A stretch of DNA of 64,000 bases from the NCBI GenBank assembly GCA_942493315.1, contig OW818690.1, forward strand, positions 1,302,001 through 1,366,000. The letters are read 5' to 3'. The position numbers were made by a program, and so were the translations under genes. The notes beneath the pieces were generated by a model. That model ran no database searches, was not told the DNA's origin, and was given only the letters and a program-made list of their open reading frames with translations. How positions within the stretch are numbered: the first letter of the stretch is position 1; every line of letters begins with the position of its first letter. Origin of the DNA: UBA5429 sp942493315. Lineage in GTDB: Bacteria > Bacteroidota > Bacteroidia > Bacteroidales > WCHB1-69. Of the stretch, positions 26,000 through 33,700 are shown in pieces.

Positions 26000-26040
26000 T
26001 GGTAAGGTGGGGAAGGAAAACATAGTTTGAGTGTTTGTTA
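26000..26040 (+). repeat. Intergenic element copy C (partial)
   Basis: Right-hand part only: GGTAAGGTGGGGAAGG followed by AGTTTGAGTGTTTGTTA (26024-26040), nearly identical to the end of copy B. Confidence 0.55.
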
Positions 26041-26640
26041 TACATTAGTTTTTTATTATTATTCTTTCATTCAATATCGTATCAGGCTTAATTGTTGTCA
26101 AATCATATACAAGAAATAATAATTAATCCAGTTAATATTTTCAAGAATTTTCTCATTCACAGTGTCTCTCTATAATTAATTGCATAACATGTTTATATCC
26201 TCAACTCTTCCCTCCCTTTTTTCTACGGCTTCGCCGTTGTCAGTAACAGTATCTTTTTACTAACCCCGGCCTTTTTTATATGGATGTTAAGCAATTTAAT
26301 GTTTTCTTATATTGCTTTTGAATATCTTGATTGTGTAGTGAGTTATCTTTCTTCTTATGAGTTGTGTTCAGCTGTTTTAAATTTAGATTTTAATTCATTT
26401 TTATGCGCAAATATACATCTTTTTTTGAATGAGATAAGTATTCAGGAAAATTTTTATATGTGTAAAAAGAAAAGCTTGTTTCTTAATGAATAATGAAAAA
26501 TACATAACTGAAAACTAATGCCTTAGACCCAAAACCTTATACCTAATAGCTGATAAATGGTTTCTTTTCACTTTAGCCATTTCCCCTTCGCCTTTTAAAC
26601 AGCGAAGCATTCAAATTTAAACATTAATGTTAATTTGTCT
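26041..26640. other. Gene-free AT-rich spacer
   Basis: No supported gene. Seen: a perfect ACGGC-TTC-GCCGT hairpin (about 26224-26236) and, from 26515, a repeat-like text including CCTTCGCC and TTTTAAACAGCGAAGC (about 26593-26608), the latter shared with the island at 33184-33460. Confidence 0.6.
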
Positions 26641-26646
26641 TTATTA

Positions 26647-26740
26647 TCACAGTGTTACACAATGTTAAACGATGTATCACAGTGTTAATGTGTCCTAATT
26701 TTGAATTATAAAACACTGTGGAACATTTTATAACATTGTG
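26647..26740. repeat. Cluster of five CACARTGTT motifs upstream of recA
   Basis: Three direct copies (26648-26656, 26658-26666, 26678-26686) and two inverted copies (26712-26720, 26732-26740) of a 9-mer. Two copies are 30 bp apart and extend identically to TCACAGTGTTA. The inverted pair CACAGTGTT/AACACTGTG can form a hairpin. Confidence 0.7.
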
Positions 26741-26857
26741 GTACTCCGTGTTCCAAAAAGACTGAAATTCAAGAAATAAATCCCGCTATTTCGCAAATTA
26801 TTATGAAAAAAAATAAAACATTAAATAAACGTATATCATATACAAGATACTAAAAAT

Positions 26858-26894
26858 AAAAACCCAAAATCCAAAACCCAAAACCAATTTTTAA
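26858..26894 (+). repeat. Short AAACCCA-type tandem run
   Basis: AAACCCAAAATCC-type 7-mers, about five copies; the same unit forms a longer array at 33487-33580. Confidence 0.7.
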
Positions 26895-26951
26895 AATGAA
26901 ATTTGATTTGTAAAAAGATTTTTATTGTAAATATAATAAACAAATAATTTG

Positions 26952-26959
26952 TATTTTTG
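26952..26959 (+). promoter_or_regulatory. -7 promoter element for recA
   Basis: TATTTTTG followed by C, 27 bases before the recA ATG. Confidence 0.6.
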
Positions 26960-26985
26960 CAGAAGTTTAACTTAAAAATCGAATT

Positions 26986-27981
26986 ATGGAAAACGACAAA
27001 ATGAATGCCGAAAAACTCAAAGTACTCAATTTAACTTTGGAAAAACTCGAAAAAACTTACGGCAAAGGTGCTGTAATGAAATTAGGTGAAAAACCTATCG
27101 ATAATATTGAAGTGATCTCCACCGGCTCTATCGGACTGAACTCAGCCTTAGGCGTTGGAGGATTACCTAAAGGAAGAGTGATTGAAATCTTTGGGCCTGA
27201 ATCTTCAGGAAAAACAACCTTAGCAATCCATGCTATCGCTGAAGCTCAAAAAAAAGGGGGAATCGCTGCCTTTATTGATGCAGAACACGCCTTTGACCGC
27301 TTCTATGCTGAAAAATTGGGCGTTAATATTGGGGAACTTTTAGTTTCTCAACCCGATAACGGGGAACAAGCTCTGGAGATTACCGATAATCTAATCCGCT
27401 CCGGTGCCATTGACATTATTGTAATCGACTCCGTTGCTGCCCTTACTCCTAAAAGTGAAATTGATGGCGATATGGGAGATTCCAAAATGGGTCTTCAAGC
27501 TCGTCTGATGTCCCAAGCTTTAAGAAAATTAACCGCAACAATAAGCAAAACAGGATGTTGCTGTATTTTTATTAACCAATTGAGAGATAAAATCGGGGTG
27601 ATGTTCGGAAATCCTGAAACTACTACCGGTGGAAATGCACTGAAATTTTACGCTTCTGTTAGGTTAGATATCCGCAGAACATCTCAATTAAAAGACGGAG
27701 ATGTGGCATCCGGAAACAGAGTGAAAGTAAAAGTCGTGAAAAATAAAGTAGCACCTCCTTTCCGTTTCGCTGAATTTGATATTATCTTTGGAGAAGGAAT
27801 CTCTAAAACAGGTGAAATTATTGATTTAGGTGTTGAAAAAGGGATCATCAAAAAAGCCGGATCCTGGTTCTCATACTCAGATAGTAAATTAGGTCAGGGT
27901 AGAGATGCCGTTAAGATGGTACTTCAAGATAATCCAGAACTACTCGAAGAATTAGAAAAAAAATTGTACGAAGCTCTTTAG
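26986..27981 (+). CDS. recA: Recombinase RecA
   Basis: Forms ATP-dependent filaments on single-stranded DNA for homologous recombination and SOS induction. 331 residues. Walker A GPESSGKT (70-77), VIDSVAALTP (Walker B region), FINQLRDKIGVMFGNPETTTGG (loop 2) and KVKVVKNKVAPPFR are all intact. The N-terminus begins at the ATG that follows the promoter; a second in-frame ATG lies five codons in. Single-gene unit with a cluster of CACARTGTT motifs 250-340 bases upstream; no LexA-type box that I can name. Confidence 0.98.
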   Translation: MENDKMNAEKLKVLNLTLEKLEKTYGKGAVMKLGEKPIDNIEVISTGSIGLNSALGVGGLPKGRVIEIFGPESSGKTTLAIHAIAEAQKKGGIAAFIDAEHAFDRFYAEKLGVNIGELLVSQPDNGEQALEITDNLIRSGAIDIIVIDSVAALTPKSEIDGDMGDSKMGLQARLMSQALRKLTATISKTGCCCIFINQLRDKIGVMFGNPETTTGGNALKFYASVRLDIRRTSQLKDGDVASGNRVKVKVVKNKVAPPFRFAEFDIIFGEGISKTGEIIDLGVEKGIIKKAGSWFSYSDSKLGQGRDAVKMVLQDNPELLEELEKKLYEAL

Positions 27982-28035
27982 TAAAACAAATACGTTTACT
28001 ATAGAACCACTATTAATGATTCAAATTATAACCGA

Positions 28036-29037
28036 ATGAAATTTAGAAAGATTTTAATCCTGTCTTTTGCATTAAGTCTGATTGTGCTCTCATGTAAAGA
28101 TAATAAAGATAAATATAAAGATTTACCTAAACCGTTGGCGGAACTTTGTCTGCAAATTGATAAAGATCCAAAAAATGGAGAATTATTCTACAAAAGAGCA
28201 CAATATTATTACCAAAACGGCTTTATGGATAAAGGATTTGAAGATGCAACCACTACAGTTAAACTGGATCCTAAAAATGCTAAATTCCAAATTTTATTGT
28301 CTGATTTTTACTTTGCAAAAAGAGAAACTGACTTGGCAGAGGAAACCCTCCAAAAAGCGATTCAGATCGATCCTCAAAATAATGATGCTCGTTTGAAATT
28401 AGCAGAACTTTACTTCCATTTGGGAATGAGTACGGAGTGTAATGCTACTTTGGATGAAGCTCTGAAGTTGAAAAGTTTTAATCCTACTGCTCACCTAATC
28501 CGGGCTTTCTTACTTAAAGAGTCTAATGATACAATCGGAATGTTGAGAATGCTACAGTTGGTAATTGACCAAAATCCTAAAGAGAAAAAAGCGTATCTTG
28601 AACTGGGCTATTTTTACCAACAACGAAAAAACCCTCTGGCTGCCCAATACTATCAAAATGCCCTTCAAATCGACCCAAAAGATAAAGAGATCAATTATAA
28701 CCTGGCTAAATTTTATCAGGATATGGAGGAACTGGATGCAGCCATTCAACAATACAATACGTTGCTTACCATTGATCCCCTAAATATTCACGCTTATAAC
28801 AATATTGGGTATATCAATCTGGTTTATTTTGACAAATACGATGATGCAATTGCCTATTTCACAAAAGCAATTGATATTGATTCTACCTTTGTAAATGCTA
28901 TTTGTAACAGAGGTATAGCTTTTAAATTAAAAAAAGAGTATGCCAATGCCCGTCAGGATTTTTTGTATTGCAAACAGATAGATCCGAACTTTGAACCAGC
29001 CATTATCGAGTTGAATAAATTGGATAAAATCAAATAA
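28036..29037 (+). CDS. TPR-repeat lipoprotein
   Basis: 333 residues. Lipoprotein signal with lipobox IVLSC (Cys at about residue 20). The rest is at least seven tetratricopeptide repeats (for example AKFQILLSDFYFAKRETDLAEETLQKAIQIDP and AYNNIGYINLVYFDKYDDAIAYFTKAIDID), a scaffold for protein-protein contact, probably at the periplasmic face of a membrane. It lies 7 bases before ruvB, so it may be cotranscribed, but a functional link is not evident. Confidence 0.88.
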   Translation: MKFRKILILSFALSLIVLSCKDNKDKYKDLPKPLAELCLQIDKDPKNGELFYKRAQYYYQNGFMDKGFEDATTTVKLDPKNAKFQILLSDFYFAKRETDLAEETLQKAIQIDPQNNDARLKLAELYFHLGMSTECNATLDEALKLKSFNPTAHLIRAFLLKESNDTIGMLRMLQLVIDQNPKEKKAYLELGYFYQQRKNPLAAQYYQNALQIDPKDKEINYNLAKFYQDMEELDAAIQQYNTLLTIDPLNIHAYNNIGYINLVYFDKYDDAIAYFTKAIDIDSTFVNAICNRGIAFKLKKEYANARQDFLYCKQIDPNFEPAIIELNKLDKIK

Positions 29038-29043
29038 TTAACG

Positions 29044-30069
29044 ATGCGGAATAATAACGTAGATCCTTCTTCCACCAGGCTTTCAGCTGCTGATAAAGAG
29101 TTTGAAAAAGCGATTAGACCTTCAGATTTTGCAGATTTCTTCGGGCAGGAAAAAGTGATCGAAAATATTGTGATTTTTGTTCAGGCTGCCAGAGGAAGAG
29201 GAGAAGCATTAGACCATGTTTTGTTGCATGGCCCTCCCGGACTAGGAAAAACTACCTTATCTCACATTATTGCCAATGAGATGGGCGTTAACTTGAAAGT
29301 TACTTCAGGCCCTGTTATCGATAAACCAGGCGAATTAGCGGGTTTATTGACTAACTTAGAGGCCAATGATGTGCTGTTTATTGATGAGATCCATCGGTTG
29401 TCTCCCGTTGTAGAAGAGTATTTGTATTCTGCTATGGAGGATTACAAGATCGACATTATGATCGATTCAGGCCCTAATGCAAGAAGTGTTCAAATATCCC
29501 TCAATCCTTTTACTTTGGTAGGAGCAACAACACGTTCAGGATTATTGACCGCTCCATTGAGATCGCGTTTCGGAATCAATTTGAGATTACAATATTATGA
29601 TGCACAAACTTTAGCCAAAATTATCAAAAGAGCAGCCGGAATCTTAAAGATTGAGATTAATGAAGATGCTGCTTTCGAGATTGCACGTCGTAGTCGCGGT
29701 ACACCCCGTATTGCAAACCTGTTACTTCGCAGAGTGAGAGATTTTGCCCAAATTAAAGGGGATGGAACAATCACGTATGAGATTACACAAATAGCTTTGG
29801 CAGCCTTAAATGTGGATCAACATGGCCTCGATGAAATGGATAATAAAATTTTATTAACCATCATCGAAAAATTTAAAGGAGGTCCTGTTGGTTTAACGAC
29901 CATTGCTACTGCCGTGGGAGAAGATGCCGGCACCATTGAAGAGGTGTATGAACCATTCCTGATTCAGGAAGGATATCTGATGAGAACTCCCCGTGGAAGA
30001 GAAGTCACGGAAGCAGCTTATGTCCATCTTGGTAAATTGAAATATCCAGATCATTTAACCCTATTTTAG
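29044..30069 (+). CDS. ruvB: Holliday junction branch migration ATPase RuvB
   Basis: AAA+ motor that with RuvA drives branch migration of Holliday junctions. 341 residues. Walker A GPPGLGKT (63-70), Walker B LFIDEIHRL (about 111-119), sensor 1 GATTRSG, arginine-finger region PLRSRFG and the C-terminal winged helix (MRTPRGREVTEAAY). Complete. ruvA and ruvC are not in the window, though recA is 1 kb upstream. Close spacing to the preceding lipoprotein gene suggests one operon. Confidence 0.97.
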   Translation: MRNNNVDPSSTRLSAADKEFEKAIRPSDFADFFGQEKVIENIVIFVQAARGRGEALDHVLLHGPPGLGKTTLSHIIANEMGVNLKVTSGPVIDKPGELAGLLTNLEANDVLFIDEIHRLSPVVEEYLYSAMEDYKIDIMIDSGPNARSVQISLNPFTLVGATTRSGLLTAPLRSRFGINLRLQYYDAQTLAKIIKRAAGILKIEINEDAAFEIARRSRGTPRIANLLLRRVRDFAQIKGDGTITYEITQIALAALNVDQHGLDEMDNKILLTIIEKFKGGPVGLTTIATAVGEDAGTIEEVYEPFLIQEGYLMRTPRGREVTEAAYVHLGKLKYPDHLTLF

Positions 30070-30087
30070 AAACCAAATTTTACAACC

Positions 30088-30819
30088 ATGAAAAAAAGTG
30101 TTCTTGTTGCCACATTATTGATCGTAATCGGGTGCTCTTTCGCACAAAACAATTACGTTCCACCTGCAAAACCTTACAAAGTACTGGTTTCAGTTTTCGC
30201 AGGACCTACATTAGACTGGGTTCAACCTTCAACCGTCAATTATGAATTGGTTTCTCCATCTTTAGGCGCTAGAGTGGGTATTCCTGTTGATATCAACCTG
30301 ACTGATGAAGAAAATTACTATTTTTCTACCGGTGTTCACATGAAATTTGATAATACACTGCTAACTTTTCCAGAACAATATCCATTCCAAAATTATGTGG
30401 ATACTGTAATCACCACCAGAAATTATTCTGCCTTTTATCTAACCATTCCAACAGGTATAAAATTGAAAACGAACACTTTCGGAAAAAGTGTTGTTGGCCT
30501 AAACTTAGGATTGTACCACTCTTTCCTTATTTCCGGAAAAACCTATGATAGCTTTAAAATCAATACGTTGTCTTCAGATCAATACTCTGTAACGACTACC
30601 CGAAAAGATAATGTGTATAGCGCTATGTTCAAGGAATCTTTGTATGCAGGTATTGGATACGAATACAGAATCAAATCAAATTTAAGAGCTTATGCTTATG
30701 CTAACTATGTTTTTACATTCACCAATTACTTCCGATTAGATAGCTTTAATTCCGTAAATGGATTTAAAGAGAGTGCCATTACCCAAGGCGTTGAGTTGAT
30801 TGTTGGAATTGGTTTATAA
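30088..30819 (+). CDS. PorT-type outer-membrane beta-barrel protein
   Basis: 243 residues with a signal peptide (ending CSFAQ, about residue 20). Alternating strands (VLVSVFAGPTLDWV, SAFYLTIPTGIKLKT, SVVGLNLGLYHSFL, YAGIGYEYRI, YAYANYVFTF) and a C-terminal VELIVGIGL ending in a hydrophobic residue fit a small 8-strand barrel of the PorT/OMP_b-brl_2 group. Whether it is the true PorT of the type IX secretion system cannot be decided; many paralogues exist. It follows ruvB by 18 bases. Confidence 0.7.
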   Translation: MKKSVLVATLLIVIGCSFAQNNYVPPAKPYKVLVSVFAGPTLDWVQPSTVNYELVSPSLGARVGIPVDINLTDEENYYFSTGVHMKFDNTLLTFPEQYPFQNYVDTVITTRNYSAFYLTIPTGIKLKTNTFGKSVVGLNLGLYHSFLISGKTYDSFKINTLSSDQYSVTTTRKDNVYSAMFKESLYAGIGYEYRIKSNLRAYAYANYVFTFTNYFRLDSFNSVNGFKESAITQGVELIVGIGL

Positions 30820-30835
30820 ATATTGACTCATTGGT

Positions 30836-31447
30836 ATGAAGATTATCTGTATCGGCTTAAACTACCACTCTCATATTCAAGAACTTAAAGCCCAAACTCC
30901 AGATGTTCCGGTTTTCTTTATGAAACCCGAAACAGCTATGATTGTAAAGAATAGACCCTTCTTTATTCCCGATTTTTCTAATGAGATTCATTATGAAGTG
31001 GAACTTTTAGTTCGCATTAATAAATTGGGAAAGTCGATACAGAAAAAATTTGCCCATACATACTATGATGAGGTGGGACTGGGTATCGATTTTACGGCAA
31101 GGGATTTACAAAAAAAAGTGAGGAGTGAAGGATTGCCTTGGGAAATCACCAAAAGTTTTGATGGTTCAGCCATAATTGGGGAGTTTTTGCCTAAAGATCG
31201 TTTTCCGGATTTAAAAAATCTAAACTTTCATTTACAACTCAATGACCGCATTGTGCAGCAAGGAAATAGCAACGATATGATTTTTGATATCGATGAGATC
31301 ATTGCCTATATTTCCCAATTTGTCACGTTAAAAATTGGGGATATTATTTTTACAGGGACTCCGGTAGGGGTCGGCCCGGTTGCCATCAACGACCGTTTAC
31401 AAGGATATATTGAAGATCAAAAACTTTTTGATTTTAGAGTAAAATAA
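30836..31447 (+). CDS. Fumarylacetoacetate hydrolase-family protein
   Basis: 203 residues, the compact FAH-type fold of YcgM/FAHD1-like acylpyruvases and oxaloacetate decarboxylases. Metal ligands are visible: IHYEVELLV (two Glu) and GIDFTARDLQ (Asp). The C-terminal FTGTPVGVGPV is characteristic. It probably hydrolyses or decarboxylates a 2,4-diketo acid in the cytosol; the substrate is unknown. It follows the barrel gene by 16 bases, probably as part of the same transcription unit. Confidence 0.87.
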   Translation: MKIICIGLNYHSHIQELKAQTPDVPVFFMKPETAMIVKNRPFFIPDFSNEIHYEVELLVRINKLGKSIQKKFAHTYYDEVGLGIDFTARDLQKKVRSEGLPWEITKSFDGSAIIGEFLPKDRFPDLKNLNFHLQLNDRIVQQGNSNDMIFDIDEIIAYISQFVTLKIGDIIFTGTPVGVGPVAINDRLQGYIEDQKLFDFRVK

Positions 31448-31475
31448 ACACATATTAACACAAAAATTGATCAAT

Positions 31476-32753
31476 ATGAACATCAAGACAAGATTAATCA
31501 TCATGAATTTTCTCCAATTTTTTGTTTGGGGAGCGTGGATGATGACTTTGGGTCATTACGGATTTGTGGAAAAACAATGGAACGGAGCTCAATTTGGACT
31601 GGTTTTCTCCACTATGGGATTTGCATCACTTATTATGCCTACTCTTTTTGGTATTCTGGCTGATAAATGGAAAGCGAATTATATGTATGCTATTTTGCAA
31701 ATGTTGTTTGCTGCTACTATGTGTATATTACCTTTTATCGATTCGCCAATAACATTTTTCTGGGTACTTTTTGTCGCAATGTCTTTTTATATGCCTACCA
31801 TTGGACTTAATAACTCAATTGGTTTTTCCATATTAAAGAACGAAGGAAAAGATCCGACTACATATTTTCCACCAATTCGTGTATGGGGAACTATAGGTTT
31901 TATTGTGGCCATGTGGGTAACAAATATCTTTACTAAGGACTGGGGATTAGGACAAAGTATTAAAGTATCGTTTATTATCTCAGCTGTAATGGCAATGGTA
32001 TTATCACTTTTCTCGTTTTTCTTTTTGCCAGCTGTAAAAAATGAAGTACAGAAAACAAATCAAAAACAAACACTTGTTCAGAAACTCGGACTCGAAGCAT
32101 TTGTTCTTTTTAAACAAAAGAAAATGTTTCTTTTCTTCCTGTTTAGTTTGTTGTTAGGTGGTTCATTGCAGCTTACAAACGCTTATGGCGATAGTTTTTT
32201 ACAGGATGCCACTGTGTTTCCTATTGGTGAACTTATCAATAATTTTTCTACCATTATTTTGTCGGTTTCGCAAATTTCCGAAACATTGTTTATTCTAGCC
32301 ATTCCGTTTTTCATGAAGCGTTTTGGTATAAAAAACGTAATGCTAATAAGTATGGTGGCCTGGGTGCTTCGTTTCGCTTTGTTCGGACTTGCCGGTAATT
32401 CAGGTCTTGGTTTTATGTTCATTATTAGTTCATGTATTATTTATGGTCTGGCATTTGATTTCTTTAATATCTCGGGTGCTTTGTTTGTAGAACAAAATAC
32501 TGATTCTAAAATCCAGTCTTCTGCTCAGGGTGTATTTATGCTTATGACCAATGGTGTCGGTGCAGTTTCAGGTAATATAATTGCAGGTTTTGTAATTGCA
32601 AAATGGTTCGAAACAAAACAAGCGATTAACGGCGTTGAGGTGCTTGTAAAAGACTGGTCTGGGATCTGGATGGTTTTTGCAGCTTATTCGATGGTAGTGG
32701 CCATATTGTTTGCTATTTTCTTTAAGTATAAACACGAAAAAACACAGATCTAA
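31476..32753 (+). CDS. NupG-like nucleoside:H+ symporter (MFS)
   Basis: About 425 residues with about 12 transmembrane helices. The N-terminus (MNIKTRLIIMNFLQFFVWGAWM and then GFASLIMPTLFGILADKW, with the MFS loop 2-3 motif) and WGTIGFIVAMWVTNIF match the nucleoside:H+ symporter family (NupG/XapB). It probably imports nucleosides across the inner membrane. Start taken at the ATG at 31476; an upstream TTG would add three residues. The stop overlaps the start of the PAS gene (TAATG). Confidence 0.85.
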   Translation: MNIKTRLIIMNFLQFFVWGAWMMTLGHYGFVEKQWNGAQFGLVFSTMGFASLIMPTLFGILADKWKANYMYAILQMLFAATMCILPFIDSPITFFWVLFVAMSFYMPTIGLNNSIGFSILKNEGKDPTTYFPPIRVWGTIGFIVAMWVTNIFTKDWGLGQSIKVSFIISAVMAMVLSLFSFFFLPAVKNEVQKTNQKQTLVQKLGLEAFVLFKQKKMFLFFLFSLLLGGSLQLTNAYGDSFLQDATVFPIGELINNFSTIILSVSQISETLFILAIPFFMKRFGIKNVMLISMVAWVLRFALFGLAGNSGLGFMFIISSCIIYGLAFDFFNISGALFVEQNTDSKIQSSAQGVFMLMTNGVGAVSGNIIAGFVIAKWFETKQAINGVEVLVKDWSGIWMVFAAYSMVVAILFAIFFKYKHEKTQI

Positions 32754-33100
32754 TGGAAAATTGGTCAAAAGAGTGTCCCATCGCTATTACTATTTGTGAT
32801 AAGGAGGGAAAAATTCTCGATATGAATGATAAATCGCGGGCTACTTTCCTTAAAGATGGGGAAGAATTGATCGGGGCGAATCTATTGGATTGTCATCCGG
32901 AACATGCCCAAAAGGTTATTCTGGCCATGATGCAGAACCATAACACCAATGCCTATACCATCGAGAAAAATGGAATCAAAAAGTTGATCTATCAAATGCC
33001 CTGGTTTGAAAATGGGGAGTTCGCAGGATTAGTGGAACTGAGTTTAATCATTCCATCCCAAATGCCCCACTTTGTAAGAACCCCCAACCCCTCTGCGTAA
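32753..33100 (+). CDS. Small PAS-domain protein
   Basis: 115 residues, essentially one PAS sensor fold: ECPIAITICDKEGKILDMNDKS, then FLKDGEELIGANLLDCHPEH and IYQMPWFENGEFAGLVELSL. No output domain, so it may act as a soluble sensor or binding protein. Translation is coupled to the transporter gene through TAATG. The last dozen residues (HFVRTPNPSA) are encoded by the beginning of the repeat island, suggesting the original 3' end has been replaced. Confidence 0.75.
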   Translation: MENWSKECPIAITICDKEGKILDMNDKSRATFLKDGEELIGANLLDCHPEHAQKVILAMMQNHNTNAYTIEKNGIKKLIYQMPWFENGEFAGLVELSLIIPSQMPHFVRTPNPSA

Positions 33101-33138
33101 ATCTGCCCTATCTGCGGGACAAATTACGCTGATCATTT

Positions 33139-33582
33139 TGGTTTAAAGGTTTAAGGTTTAAGGTTTAAAGGGTTAATACAATTTTAACCTTTCAACTTTT
33201 CAACAGCGAAGCGTTTCAACCTTTCAACTTTTAAACAGCGAAGCGTTCAACTTTCAACAGCGAAGCGTTTCAGCCTTTCAACTTTCAACCTTTCAACTTT
33301 CAACAGCGAAGCGTTCAACTTTCAACTTTCAACCTTTCAACTTTCAACAGCGAAGCGTTCAACTTTCAACAGCGAAGCGTTCAACTTTCAACTTTTAAAC
33401 AGCGAAGCGTTTCAACCTTCAACCTTTAAACAGCGAAGCGTTTCAACCTTTCAACTTTAAAAACTCTGTGATATTTTTTTATTTTTAAAACCCAAAACCC
33501 AAAACCCAACACCCAAAACCCAACACCCAACACCCAACACCCAAAACCCAAAACCCAAAACCCAAAACCCAAAACCCAATAA
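33139..33582. repeat. Composite tandem-repeat island
   Basis: The 600-base gap holds no gene. 33139-33174: GGTTTAA 7-mers. 33184-33460: CTTTCAA/CCTTTCAA units interrupted eight times by CAGCGAAGCG. 33487-33580: AAAACCC/CACCCAA 7-mers, about 13 copies. 33597-33616: ATTAGCAC-type 8-mers. The CAGCGAAGC and AAAACCC phrases also occur together at 26590-26894. Confidence 0.9.
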
Positions 33583-33658
33583 CTATTTCAATTATCCCAT
33601 TAGCACATTAGCAAAATTCTACCGGAAATATTTTTTTACATTGGTATTGTTTTTTTTA

Positions 33659-33666
33659 TAAATTTG
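33659..33666 (+). promoter_or_regulatory. -7 promoter element for the VIT-VWA pair
   Basis: TAAATTTG followed by C, 35 bases upstream of the ATG at 33701. Confidence 0.6.
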
Positions 33667-33700
33667 CAAATCCTTGTTGTAAACTTTAAATAGAAATAAT

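Noticed and set aside
18184..26040. Integron integrase or transposase accompanying the cassette-like run
   Set aside because: None of the readable proteins in the region carries tyrosine-recombinase or transposase motifs.
26284..26493. 69-codon plus-strand open frame before the recA region
   Set aside because: No promoter or family resemblance; Leu/Phe/Ser-rich composition as expected from AT-rich noncoding DNA.
33184..33460. Possible CRISPR array with CAGCGAAGCG repeats
   Set aside because: Repeat too short, spacing irregular, and the sequence between copies is itself a CTTTCAA array.
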